64,000 nt of DNA from Daucus carota subsp. sativus. Taxonomy: Eukaryota > Streptophyta > Magnoliopsida > Apiales > Apiaceae. Position numbers and translations under genes: made by a program. Where the stretch lies: NCBI RefSeq assembly GCF_001625215.2, contig NC_030384.2, positions 20,262,527 to 20,326,526 on the forward strand, read 5' to 3'. A model generated the notes under the pieces. It was not told the origin of the DNA and ran no database searches. It was given only the letters and a program-made list of their open reading frames with translations. Shown in pieces: positions 11,125 to 23,151 of the stretch; position 1 is the first letter of the stretch; every line of letters begins with the position of its first letter.

Positions 11125-12562
11125 AGTAATTTTGCTACTGGATTTTATCATTTATAAGATCAAATATATGTTCATTATATCACCGTAGTATATAAAGCCT
11201 GAAGGCTTTTTAACAGGTTAATTACTAATAGGTCCTCCTGAGTGGGGCCGTATTTACAAAGCTTGCCACTGTTGTACTAATGAATACCGTATACTGCACG
11301 TGTCAGCTCCTCCGTTCATTCCTTTCTTTCTTACAGGTTTGTTGAAAAAGTGAGACACAGCCATGTTTACACTGCACGTGAACTGAAAAATGATTTGCAA
11401 ATGATTTAGGTTTGTAAAATGATTTAATTTAAAAAATATTTATTATTATCCGTAAAAATTATTTATAAGTAAAATTTATTTTTATCAGTATTATTATTAC
11501 TAGCTTATAACCCGTGCAACGCACAGTCGGTTATAATATTTGTTATTTTACTGTATGTATTTTAAATTCAACTAATTTTAGTTTGAAAATAAAATTATAA
11601 TAGAATAATATTATTAAATAAAAATTTTATTTAACAGCCGAATAAATTCTTAGTAGTTAAGTCTGTCAAATAGCTAATTAAAAATTACGTCGAACATAGA
11701 TATATTAATGAGGATGTTAAAATATATTTTTTTATATATTATAATTTAAGAAAACCTAAAAACCCAGCTATATATCAACCAATCAATATTTCGTTATTAA
11801 TGATTAATAATATCGTATAGAACATATTATAAGTTAAAGAGACGCATAAATCCAAATATCGACCCATCATACTAATCTAATTTACAATATTTTAGTCTAA
11901 TGAAAAATAAAAAATATATTATAATATGTTATAAATGTTATAAATTAAAGAGGTCTAGGGTCGAATACCAACCGGCTCGCCAAACTCGACTGACCGACCA
12001 ACAGAACTTTTCCTATTTCGACTTCAGTGATACAATAATATAAGTATAATATAGATTTATAATATTACTTTTCAAGTGAGACCATTAGAGTATTTAAAAA
12101 TAATGTTAATGTTTTTAATTGAAATATATCATCGGTTATTTATTAATAATTATATATAATAATATTATAGGTTTATGTATGTGTCGCCCGTGTTAATTGT
12201 AGAAGATCTGTCTTTTTAAGTTAGAAAATCTAAAAAAGATAATGTGTTTTAGTTAGAATAGTAATTACTATTTTGCTCTATGTTATTTTAGAAGATTGAG
12301 TTATTTTGGTAAATATTAAATATGATGTTTGTATGTGCACATTCCATTTACCTAGTATATTAAGCTGTCCACACAATTTTCAGTTGTAATTCTCTAGGAA
12401 AATCGGGTAGAAAGAAATAAAATTCACCTAGTTCGTAGAACTTCTACAGTAGTTCTATAGAAAAGAATGAGCAAAAAGGAGAAAAACAATATGCATGCTG
12501 CATATTGGTTGCAAAAATATTGTAATAGCATTAAATTGCTTGGTACTGCTGCTGCACAATTG
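11125..12562 (+). other. Helicase intron 1 after the copia element, AT-rich
   Basis: No exon or transposon with defined ends is visible. The phrase TTATAACCCGTGCAACGCAC near 11505-11524 resembles a widespread plant repeat end, but I could not define an element. Confidence 0.4.
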
Positions 12563-12661
12563 TTGATATGTGATGCAGCAAAAGATCTTCTTACAAGTAT
12601 TTGACATCATCATGTCGATATGTGATGCAACAAAAGATCTTTTTACAAGTCTCTGACATCT
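12563..12661 (+). repeat. Tandem duplication, about 50 bp, two copies
   Basis: Two adjacent copies share GATATGTGATGCA, AAAGATCTT and TTACAAGT...TGACATC with a few substitutions. It lies within intron 1 of the helicase pseudogene. Confidence 0.75.
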
Positions 12662-12721
12662 GGAAGTTATCGCTAAAAGGCTTATGCAATGATGAAATGC
12701 AAATCAGTAACATTATTAAAT

Positions 12722-12914
12722 CGGTTTTTCTGTGGTGTGCCCATGGGCACACATTAAGCACAAAAATTGATGAATTTGGATGGTTTCTATTGGCTTAACC
12801 TTCTTTAATAATGATGCACCCCCTGCATTTACACCAACCACACCAATCAAAACCCTCCAATTCTATAAATTTTAGTGCTTAACATGTGCCCATGGGCACA
12901 CACTAGACAAACCC
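12722..12914. mobile_element. 193-bp MITE, copy 1 (Mutator-like TSD)
   Basis: Ends CGGTTTTTC and GACAAACCC, each followed inward by a palindrome of the GTGTGCCC(A/T)(A/T)GGGCACAC type. A 9-bp direct repeat TTATTAAAT flanks it (12713-12721 and 12915-12923). A 9-bp target duplication is typical of Mutator-like elements. Same length and design as the copies at 13021 and 35370. Confidence 0.9.
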
Positions 12915-13020
12915 TTATTAAATTAATGTGTGCTGTTCAAAGCACTGCACATTGTTGAAAATTGGTCATGACTACTGCTAGGAAATTCTGATTTATTCAT
13001 GATTTGAACTATTAAACATT

Positions 13021-13213
13021 GGGTTTGTCAAGTGTGTGCCCAAGGGCACATGCTAAGCACTAACATTTATAAAATTGGAGGGATTTGATTGGTGTGGTTG
13101 TTGTAAATGCAAGGGGGGCCATCATTATTAAAGAGTGTAAGCCAATCAAAATCTCCCAAATTTATAAGTTTTAGTGCTTAGTGTGTGCCCTTGGGCACAC
13201 CATAGAAAAACCG
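13021..13213. mobile_element. 193-bp MITE, copy 2
   Basis: Starts GGGTTTGTC and ends AAAAACCG, with the GTGCCCAAGGGCAC palindromes inside both ends. Flanks TTAAACATT (13012-13020) and TTAAATATT (13214-13222) match at 8 of 9 bases. It lies about 100 bp from copy 1. Confidence 0.9.
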
Positions 13214-14268
13214 TTAAATATTTGTCTTCCAGATTTGTCTTCTGACATACATAATACTATTAAGGCATTTTGCAAAAATCATGTAATTCTTTCAATGGTT
13301 GTATGTCTTTTAATGCAGCTGTCTTGTAAATTGGGAAACCTGGATGTTCTGGGGGCAGACGCAGACCTGATATGTACACTTTAATGTTCAGAACATTTTC
13401 ACCGTTGCCTTTTTATTTTCTCTCGTCTTCCATTGACCGTCTCTTTTGTTTGCGTATCATCCCATGCAAAACCTACTCAAAAGATCAATAGGATTGCATA
13501 CTTGCAATTATTACTTGATTAAAATTTATATGATTTGTTATGCCATGGAGTCCTCAATAAAGAATTACCAAGGACCAATTTAACAAGATCCTGCTTTGTT
13601 TATATGCATATGTATAACATCCAGTGATTCAAATTCCAGGTCATACCTAAGAAGAATGTGTGTGTGTGTATGTTTTTATTTGCTGCATTTTTTAAATTCC
13701 GTGCATTGAGTATTATGTATTTGTTTAAGTTTAATAATAATATATAATAAATTTAATATTGTATTATAGTTTACTGCTGAAAAATTACTTGTTTTACTCT
13801 ATAAAATAAACTTAAACAATGCTTTGTTGGTCAACTATGGAAGTCTTGTCATTTTTGCTAAAAACTAAACAGATATATTGTTTTAGAATTTCACCAGGCT
13901 TAGGAAATTCCTTGGAATGGAAAACAGTGAAGATGACATTCTCTATTTTATTGTTACACGAATTTTATTATTTATGTGATCGGCCTATCTTACCTCGCAA
14001 TCTTAATTACTCTTGCTCTAAATTTATTTCCAGGATGTGACTGCTACCAAAGAAAATGAATTTGAAGACTATTTTCTGAAACGTGAGCTCCTTATGGGAA
14101 TATATGAGAAAGGCTTTGAAAGGCCATCTCCAATTCAAGAGGAAAGCATTCCCATTGCTTTGACAGGTAGTGATATTCTTGCTAGAGCTAAAAATGGTAC
14201 TGGAAAAACAGCTGCCTTTTGCATTCCAGCATTAGAAAGGATTGATCAAGATAACAATGTGATTCAAG

Positions 14269-15339
14269 GCAAATAACAAAAATAATTTGAGGATTTATCT
14301 CGACCATTTATCGTGCTAAATTCTTTATGTTGCTTCTATAGCGAAGGTTCTGACTGTGTGTATGGAGACCATAAATTATTATTTTTAAACATATATCTTC
14401 TGAATCTAAAAATGTATCACTGCTCTGCAGTCCATTATAAGTATATATGTTATAGAACGTGTATTCACACTTGACGATGGCTAGAGCTTACAATATACTG
14501 CACTCGTATAAATTATGAATGTGTGTATGAATTGTTATTCATCTTGATTGGAGGACACATTATGCATGATGCAAAGATGTGTGTCCAGATTTTAAGAAGC
14601 GCGCGCCTCACCCTAGGCTCAAGGTAGTATCGCACCTCGGTGCGCATAAGTCTTTCGACGCACTGTTGAGGAGTATCTCGTTTGATCATCATTCTCTGGA
14701 GAGGTCTTATTTGGAGCATTTAGTATCAGCCCGGGGTCCACGTGCCAGTCGAGCAAGCTGGCATTTTCTTATCTTCCTTTGCATCTCTTTGCCGCATTTC
14801 TTTTTTGCTCACTTCCTCTCTAACTAGCTCGTATAGTTATGGTTTGCAAGACAAGGACTTCAATAAAGGTTTGTCCAACAGTAGATTCTTTCCTTAGGAC
14901 AGAAACCATTTTTATTTAATACTTATATAGCACTGATTACAGGTATGAAACTCTAGTTGATCAATGTTTTGTTATTTCTGTGACAAGAATCTGTGATCAT
15001 GAAGCTTTTTCTGTAAAGATAGCTACAGTAGCTGCACTCTGTGTATATGGATATATTTTACATGAAAATGGTGTTTTGTTGTTGGCCTGCTTAATCTTCA
15101 GGACATGTAGTCAACTCAGTTTAGTGGGACAATAAGACTTGGTGATTTCATTGTGATTCTCAAATAAAGAAACTATATTTATCTACATTAATTTATATTA
15201 AAATCTAACTGAATCAGTATCAGTAATGGACAACAATCTATGTGTGGTATTTCAAGCAATTTAATAAATATGTCTACATCCCATATGTGATAGCTTGTTG
15301 GCATCAATTTTGCATGTTCATGGCTAACTTATGCTGCAG
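14269..15339 (+). other. Helicase intron with a GC-rich patch
   Basis: The donor after the Q-motif exon reads CAAG|GCAAAT, so this would be a GC-AG intron if the boundary is right. A GC-rich patch at about 14595-14760 contains the perfect hairpin CGCACCTCGGTGCG (14631-14644). Its origin is not clear; it may be a fragment of another repeat. Confidence 0.45.
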
Positions 15340-16303
15340 TTGTTTACTTGTTCCTACAAGAGAGTTGGCTCTTCAGACTTCACAAGTTTTCAAGGAGCTT
15401 GGAAAGAACTTGAAAATTGAAGTCATGGTTACTACTGGTGGAACCAGCTTAAAAGATGGTATCATGCGTTTATATCAGCCAGTTCATTTACTAGTTGGTA
15501 CTCACGGAAGAATTCTAGATCTTGCAAAGAAGGGAATATGCAATTTGCAGAATTGTGCTATGCTTGTTATGGACGAGGTATCTGTTAATTTGTTGTATGT
15601 GTTATTGTCTTTGGTGCTTAGGGTTCATGGGTGAAGAAATACTTCTACATAATTCTTTTGCATGACAAGATAACGGGGCTAAATTATAAGTTGTACTTAG
15701 TTAACTAACCTGTGCCATTATCATTTATGCTTGATTTTATTATTTTTTAGTTATATTATGTTTTATTTAATGATATGTCAGGCTAATAAGCTCTTGTCCC
15801 CGGAGTTCCAGCCTTCCATAGAACATCTCATTAGCTTTTTGCCTACGAATCGTCAAATTTTGATGTTTTCAGCCACATTTCCCGTGACAGTCAAGGATTT
15901 CAAGGATAAATATTTACAGAAGCCCTATGTTATTAACCTTATGGACGAGCTTACTTTGAAAGGAATAACCCAATTCTATGCCTTCGTTGAAGAAAGGCAG
16001 AAAGTCCACTAGCTCAACACTCTCTTTTCAAAGGTTTGATCTCAACCTGAACATTATGTAATTTCATTGTGTAGGTTGATTGCTGATGCTCTATGTAAGT
16101 ATTGCTATTATATCTACCTCAGCTTAAGATCAATCAGTCAATCATTTTCTGCAATTCTGTGATCTGTGTGGAGCTTCTGGCTAGGAAAATTACAGAGCTT
16201 GGTTACTCTTGCTTCTATATTCACGCAAAGATGCTTCAAGACCACCGAAACAGAGTGTTCCATGATTTCCGTAATGGAGCATGCAGAAATCTTGTTTGCA
16301 CTG

Positions 16304-18357
16304 GTATTGTTAAATATAGTTGCATCTTGCTACTTTATTAAGTATACTAGTATTTAATTTATTTTTTTTATTTGTTTCCAATATTGATATATACTACAGT
16401 TAGATTCTTTTACGACCTACTGCTTTCTTTATTACTTTTCCACTTTGGTCTTATGCATAAAAAGGAAGTATATATAATTTTACCATTGGACATGGGTTAG
16501 CTTTGATCTTACATAGTCGAGCTTTTCTTTTCTCTTTATTGTTAGTTATCTGGTATTTTTTTTTTTTGACTCATTACCTGGTATCTTTTATAATTATAGA
16601 TATTTTTGCTGTTGTTTGACATATTACTCATAGGGGAGCCCGTGCCTCCTCTCTACTTCTTCTCTGCTGATTCCTACATGTTCAGGATAAAAAACATAGT
16701 TTAGGGGTTACAGCCTTATTAGTCGCCGCAAGGGGATTTTTTTTTACAAACAATGGAAATGGTAAATGTGCAATAGATTCTAGTTCTACTTGCATTTGAC
16801 ATGTTCCTGTTTTACTCATGTTTTCAACTATATCTACTGTATTTTTTTTGTCTCCCTTCTCATTCAGGCTTATGGTTTACTAACTGCCACAAGCAAAATT
16901 CCTCGACCCATTAATGACATCTCCTTTTCATAATTGGACCATGCCATATAAAAGCTTGTAGCACAGTTGTTTTGGCTCCTTAGAATGTATTTATATTCTT
17001 AGGTATAAACGAAACAAAGCTATATTTAAGACCGGAACCAAGCAATTCAAGATATACATTTGTTCTACTCAGCTTGTTTAGCTCTGCCAATGTATATATA
17101 TAGATAAGTGTGTCTGTGCATGTGTATGTATGCATAACTATAATTATCTATATAAAATCCTGTATATGCATATTAATACTAACGAATCATCCTGAATTTT
17201 AAAACTTTGTATATAAAATAGAAGTGTTAGTGAACAGCTCAATTTGGTTCGACTCGTAAAGAGCTCTATCTGGGCTCGTTTATTAGTGAGCTTGAGGTTG
17301 ACACAAATATCTTTTTGACTAGCAAGCATGTGATGGCTAGAGAAAAAAATGGAGCTCAATCTTGCTTAGCCAACTCTATACTTGTTCGCAGCCCTAGCTT
17401 TGAATTCTTCGATGTTCTTGTCTTTATTACATCATCAATTTATCTGCTCTCTTCCATATATGCCATCGATTGAAGTTAATGAACTCCTCTCTGACTCCTT
17501 GTTAGATTAGGTTTACAAAGCCCCAAATTATTTAGTCCATTGTTTCGAGAGACTGATAAGTCGTCCCAAATGAATTTAAGAAAACTTTGGTTTGGGTCTT
17601 CTAGGCTTATTCAATGGGACTTTCGTTTGATTTTAGATCAGGTTGGTTTCAATGTTAGATTTCTCTTATTTGTTGGCTTATTGGTACCACCTCAGCATTT
17701 TACATATGGCTGCTCTGCCAATATATGATGTAAATGATGGAAAGTCAGATTCTCTTGTATATAAAAAAAATTAATGAGTGCGTTTTCAGTGTTGTTTATT
17801 TTAGCCATGCAAAGAATGTAAGTTGGCAACACTTGTACCATATTGGGCACAAAAACATTTAACTCCACTTACTGAATGTTTTGTAGTCTATACCCAATTA
17901 GACATGAATACATTTTTTTGGTTGTTATGTACAATTTTCTGAAATACTATTGAACTGCAAATATGGAGCATTGTTTATTGCTTTATAAACATTTAAGGTT
18001 GTTTTATTGGAAGGATTATAATTCCCGGATTATTACCTTAAATGTCTCAAATGTAAAGGATTATAATCCTATCAATTCATATTTCAATCATGAAGGTATT
18101 AGAATCCATAGAAATAAATTATAGAAGTAATTTTAATACAATCTCATGTGATTATAATTCTTTAAATTTAGTGAAAAGAGGGTAGTTGTCCGGGAATTAT
18201 AATCCTTTCAAACAAACCTGGCGTAGGTATCTTAAACTCTTGTTGCTATTATGGTTTGTCTTTTGGTCTTCTAAGTTTGTCCTGGTGATACCAGTTTATA
18301 CATAACCCAGTTTTTTTGTTCATTGTTTTGTATGCTTATATGGAATCATCTTTTCAG
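16304..18357 (+). other. Long helicase intron, non-coding
   Basis: Bounded by ACTG|GTATTG and TTTTCAG|ATC. It is mostly T-rich DNA with no exon-like sequence. It holds the MITE at 17998-18222. Confidence 0.6.
17998..18222. mobile_element. Small MITE (about 225 bp)
   Basis: GGAAGGATTATAATTCCCGGA near the left end is matched by its inverted copy TCCGGGAATTATAATCC near the right end, with GGTTGTTTTA against CAAACAAACC at the edges. I could not fix the target duplication, so the superfamily is open. Confidence 0.7.
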
Positions 18358-18769
18358 ATCTATTTACAAGAGGGATAGATATTCAAGCTGTCAAATTGTT
18401 ATCAACTTTGATTTTCTGAAAAGCACCGAAACTTATCTTCATAGGGTATGTATGAAAATACTCTTGCCATTGCCGGTTGTTTACCTTTATGTAGTTCCCT
18501 TTGCATATTCTATTCAGGTTGGTCGATCTGGGAGATTTTGACACCTTGGTTTAGCAGTGAATCTGATCACTTATGAAGACCGGTTTAATTTGTATGTTAC
18601 TGCTCATATGTTTTCATTTTCTGAACCAATGCATTTATTTATACATCCAAGGTCCTTGCCCTTTTTTATGTGGCCTTTGTTTTCTCACAGATATAGGATT
18701 GAACAAGAACTTGGGATCGAGATAAAGCAAATTCCCCCACAGATAGATCAGGCCATTTATTGCCAGTGA

Positions 18770-20488
18770 TTTGTGATAGATAACTGGCTCCGCTTTTAAC
18801 ACCGACAACATGAGTGTATGATGGCACAGTTCAGCAAATGTATGAAACTCCTTTCTTGTTTTGGTTGTGAGCTTGACCTCTTATATTGTGCTCAAAGGTC
18901 CAAGTAGATTTAAAATTATGACCATGTTTTTCATGGTTTAATATTTTAGCGATTTCTTGATTGCGTATTCCCTTCACAATTTAGGATGCGTTATGATCAC
19001 ATTTTTCATCCATCTGCCTAGTAATTGATGCTAGTGCCTTTATTAGCAGTAGATCACTTTAGATTTGTAGAATGGTGGAAGAAATTCTAGGAATCAGTAC
19101 GTTAGTCTCTTCGCAGACACAATTGCAGATGTAAATCTGGCTAGTCAATAAAATGGTTGTGGCTTCAAGAACCTCTGGATATTCTTCGATTGAGAAAGAA
19201 TTGAAGAAAGACTATTTTGATCTCGTCATTTAATATGATTTAACTTAGTTTTGCATGACTAAGATCAGAGTTATGAACTTTAGTGAAAACAATGATTGCA
19301 CTACCACATGTTTGGCGCTGCATGTAGACGATTGAATACAGTTTGGCCGGATAGTTTTTCTCTGACCAACCTTGATCTTGTTAGCAAGCAATTGTGCTTT
19401 TATTTGTTGTGAATTTACACTCTTGAGTCTTCATAGATATGGGCTCGACTTAATCAAATGTCTTGGGTTTGAAAGTTCCGGACTATGCTGTAAAGGGCGG
19501 TTCAACTTGAAGTCATTTTAATTATTTGGTTTCAATATATTTTGGATACACATGAAAAAACTCCGGTTGGGCTCGCTCTCCTTTATCGGGTAGATAGCAT
19601 TTCTGATCACCAAGTCTTAGTTGTCAGTGCTCCTGTGTATCCTTGCATCTTTGAGTCACCTTTGGTAAGTACAACAGAGCTTTCCAACACAAGGGCCAGG
19701 CCTCTTTAGTATTGAATGCAAGAAGCTGAGTTAGCACAGTTATCATTGTTTTATAATCGAGTTGGTCAATTATGTAAAAATCAAATCTCTGCATTTTTTA
19801 TCGAGTAAGATTAAAAATGCGGGGATGAAGAGAGAAGATGTTACCCCCTCTGCTCTTTTTTGTGTGTGGGCGGGGAGGGGGGGCGACGGACTTTGTGGTG
19901 GAAATTAAGTTTTGATTTATCAGAAGGTGTGTTGTTGAGATCACAGTTCCTTTCAGAACTTCTAAAACTTTCAAAAATGATAAAAGGTTGGTTTTTCTGA
20001 CACTGTATTTGGGTTGGTTCGATTTGGTGAAGGCAGGGTTGGTTTGATTTGGTGAAGGCAATGCAATATCAAGGATGATTCATAAAGGATTTCACTGAAG
20101 ATAATTGAGTTTGTGTGGCATGATAATAATTATCATGGACTATTTAAAATGGATTCAAAATCATGTTCTGGTTACAGATTTTGATTTAGCAACTTGTGAA
20201 TTTAAGCACTATCCATGTTTTATGGTTAAGTTGTTAGTTTAACAACTTTGTGGATGTTTGTTTGTGTGTCATCTTCCCCCATCCTCTTGGAAAATTGATT
20301 ATGTTTCACAATTCATAAACTAAACACACTCCCCTATACAATATCTTAAAACTTATGCAATTGAAGTACATAAAATAGGAATGTAAAATCTTGAATAATA
20401 CATATATAATGGGTTATTTGGCCCAAATTTCTCTGAAGGGCCACTGGTGATTTGTTTTAATATTTTAAGAATAAACTCGCCAACTTAA
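18770..20488. other. Helicase 3' flank and intergenic DNA
   Basis: The first few hundred bases are the likely 3' UTR of the helicase remnant. Nothing beyond that reads as a gene. A G-run (about 19874-19882) and a duplicated GGTTCGATTTGGTGAAGGCA-like phrase near 20010-20060 are the only local features. Confidence 0.45.
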
Positions 20489-20680
20489 CACTACAAGAAA
20501 TCCCGAAATCACCAACCAAATTTCCCAACGGAAACAGTTCCGTTACAATTTTCCAACGGAATACTGACCATTTTTTGTGCAGGAGGAGGTCAAACCATCA
20601 ACAACAGATTACCAACGGACTACCAACTAAAATTTACCAACGGAATATTTCGTTGGGAAACAGGGCGCCTTGTTTACCAA
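20489..20680. mobile_element. CACTA transposon terminal fragment
   Basis: Begins CACTACAAGAAATCC, a standard plant CACTA terminus, followed by subterminal repeats of CCAACGGAA in both orientations. No matching TAGTG end with the same flanking triplet was found, so it appears truncated; the right limit is approximate. Confidence 0.72.
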
Positions 20681-21183
20681 ATTTGTATGCCTTGTTTTAA
20701 TAGTAAATATTATCGCTGTTATCTTATTTATTATTAATGATTGTCGTATATCTCATTCCAATATCTAGAAATTATGAGCGTAATATTATCTTTGAGAACA
20801 TATGTTGATAAAAATTTAGTGCTTGAATATTAATAAACATTATTGTACTTATATATGAATTTTTAGTTTTCAGACCCATGCTCTTTCTGTTAGTGATATA
20901 TCAGTATCTTGTCTTTCACTAGTTCAGTAATGCATATTGTTTCATTCAGCTTAACAATTAACTGCATACTTTACACAAAGTTATATCAAATATTTATAAT
21001 TTTAAAAAAATTAGAAATACTAATTTCAAATACAGAGCAAAAACAATTTGAATTATATATAAATATCAAATATCATATTTTAGGTTTGTATTTCGTTTTT
21101 CTATGTTATTTTTGCGGTCCTATTGAAGAGATACTAACGTGATAAATGGTCCAGAAGTAGGTCATGTTATCGATCACTGTAAA

Positions 21184-21253
21184 ATAATATTCTAAGTATT
21201 ACCGGAGGTTATTATCAAATAATATTCTAAGTATCACCAGAGGTTATTATCAA
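21184..21253. repeat. 35-bp tandem duplication
   Basis: Two adjacent copies of ATAATATTCTAAGTAT(T/C)ACC(G/A)GAGG..., 35 bp each, with two substitutions. Confidence 0.9.
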
Positions 21254-21455
21254 ACATGTTCGAAGGCATGTCAAATGTAATTGATCTTACGTCTCCCGTA
21301 TGATTTGGTGGAGGCTTCTTCGTTTGATGCTTCTGTTTAATAGAAATGGTTATTTATTTGAAAAAAAGAAAAGAAGAAACAGTGGGGTAAAACCTTTTCT
21401 TGGCTTCCTTTCTTAAAAGAATATAACAAATAATTCATTTATATAAGAATGATGT

Positions 21456-21513
21456 AGGTATTATCTCAGTGAATTTACAATCATCAGGTATTATCTCAGT
21501 GAATTTACAATCA
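21456..21513. repeat. 30-bp-period tandem duplication
   Basis: AGGTATTATCTCAGTGAATT and the following bases occur twice in a row with a 30-base period and no differences over 28 bases. Confidence 0.9.
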
Positions 21514-21542
21514 CTATTCAAAGATTATTGATCGACAGGAAG

Positions 21543-22452
21543 TAGAGCTGCAAACAAGTCGAGCTGTTCGCGAACAAGCTGAGCTCGACTCGACTTGTTT
21601 AAAACTTGACTCGGTTCGGTTCGTTTTCAAGCTCGAGTTCGAAAAAAAAAAATTGTTTGTTAAGAAACTCGAGCTGAGTCGAGTTTTACTGGTGTTCGAC
21701 TCGACTCGTTAAACTCAAACTCGACTCGACTCGTTAAACAAAATATATATGGTGTTTTTAATTTTTAATGTTTATAAAATATGGATGATGTTTTTCTTCC
21801 CCATTTTTGATACCATAACATTATTAAAATAAGTAGATCTTAACATCCTTATGGTAGATTATCAATAAATTTTTCTTAAAAACAAAATATAACATCAATT
21901 CATTACCAGCCTTCTTTGAAGTAGTAGTAGTTTTACTAGCTGACTATTAAATTTTCACCTCAAATATACTTTTTAATTTTTAATATTACTGTAATATGAT
22001 TAATATAAGTAGATCATAACATCCCTACGGTTGGAATTTCATGAAAAATTTTGTTAAATAAAATAAAATATCAGTTTAGGATCAGGCATGTTTAAAGTAG
22101 TAGTTGTTTCACTAATTAATTATTAAATTTTCACATCAAATATATTTTTTATTTTGTGATATTTTTGTAACATCATTAAAATGAGTATATCTCAACATTT
22201 GTGCGCTTGGATCTTCAAGGAATATTTCAAAAACTTTTTAAAAATTAATTAAATTTTCAAAAAAAGAAAAATTCACAAACAACTCGACTCGACTTGTTCG
22301 CGAACAACTCGAACTCGACTCGGTTCTTAACGAACTTGAGTTCGAACAACCAAAATTGTTCGATAAGCTTAACGATCAGACTCGACTCATTAAGCAAAAA
22401 CTCGAACTTGATAAGCAAAAACTCGACTCGACTCGGTTCGTTTACAGCCCTA
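21543..22452. mobile_element. hAT-type MITE (910 bp)
   Basis: Ends TAGAGCTGCAAAC and GTTTACAGCCCTA are near-perfect inverted copies. The 8-bp flanks are ACAGGAAG (21535-21542) and ACAAGAAG (22453-22460), one mismatch, as for hAT elements. The subterminal zones are full of CGACTCGACT and TTCG words. No transposase frame. Confidence 0.86.
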
Positions 22453-22704
22453 ACAAGAAGTAACATGTGAATTATTATTTTTGAATAATGTTTTAATATA
22501 TAAAAATATAACTAATAAATATAAAAATTTAAATAATTGTTCTTCGAGATAATACAATAAAATGGGGTGGTTACATGATATAATAATTAAATTATATTAA
22601 TTGATAACTTATATTATATACTTGTATAAATTAATATATCGGTTAAAATTTAATAGAAAATATGTTAAAAATGGATATTATTGATCTAAAATTTAGATAC
22701 AATA

Positions 22705-22948
22705 CACTCCCTCCATCCCAAATTAGATGAGCTCGTTGACTTTGGGCACATATTTTAAAGTTCATTGACCGCATAGCTACATTGCTTATTTTTAAAATTT
22801 TATTTTTGCAAATAAAAATTTAAATATGAAATTTTCGTTTACAAAATAAAAATTAAAAAAATAAATTTCGAAACTTGACGGTCAATGCACCTTAAATTAC
22901 GTGCCAAAAATCAACTAGATCATCATCTGATTTGAAATGAAGGGAGTA
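22705..22948. mobile_element. Stowaway-like MITE (about 244 bp)
   Basis: CACTCCCTCCATCCC at the left and GAAATGAAGGGAGTA at the right are the classic Stowaway (Tc1/mariner) terminal repeats, with TA beside each end. The exact edges are uncertain by one or two bases. Confidence 0.82.
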
Positions 22949-23029
22949 TAGTTTTTCATTAATTAACCGCATACTTTCATTTAAGCTCATACTTTCTGAT
23001 ATCAAATTTCAAGAGAAGTCGGCCGTGGA

Positions 23030-23151
23030 CATGCTCTAATTCGGTGCTAAATCTCGAATATAACGACAGACACAGCAAGCAACAGCAGAGCTGATGCATA
23101 AAGACTAAAGAGTGATAAACCAAACCACCATTTTTTCCGTGTAAATCGAGG
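23030..23151 (+). promoter_or_regulatory. Candidate 5' UTR exon of the first 6-phosphogluconolactonase gene
   Basis: A gene-leader-like stretch ends in TCGAG|GTACAACTC, a usable splice donor. If joined to an acceptor near the ATG at 25344 it would form a 5' UTR intron of about 2.2 kb. This rests only on composition and the donor. Confidence 0.28.

Larger units (their letters stand above)
2418..18769 (+). pseudogene. DHH1/DDX6-type DEAD-box RNA helicase pseudogene (RH8-like)
   Basis: Recognisable exons of the RH6/RH8/RH12 group, whose members act in mRNA decapping and translational repression in P-bodies. Exons: 2418-2647 (Q-rich N-terminus), 14034-14268 (Q motif, AKNGTGKT), about 15340-15577 (PTRELA, GG), 15782-16033 (SAT), 16123-16303, 18358-18445, 18518-18591, 18691-18769 (ending DQAIYCQ). 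Lesions: TGA at codon 4 (2427-2429), TAG at 16010-16012, TGA at 18539-18541, a one-base deletion near 18391-18400, DEAD read as DEAN across the 15577/15782 junction, and GTPGR changed to GTHGR. The exon for the DWKARLK-type segment was not found. Between lesions the protein is still very family-like, so decay is recent. Intron 1 holds a copia element. Confidence 0.88.

Noticed and set aside
11500..11530. Helitron-like end
   Set aside because: TTATAACCCGTGCAACGCAC is a familiar repeat phrase, but no 5' TC / 3' CTAG hairpin pair could be matched.
12601..13384. Small frames in helicase intron 1
   Set aside because: They run through MITEs and a tandem duplication.
13312..13385. Possible decayed helicase exon for the DWKARLK...DTRY segment
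   Set aside because: A weak resemblance (GCAGACGCAGAC and an AAATTGGGAAACC stretch) is far below the conservation of the other exons, so I list the exon as not found.
14579..14827. 82-codon frame in a helicase intron
   Set aside because: It overlaps a GC-rich patch of probable repeat origin and has no family resemblance.
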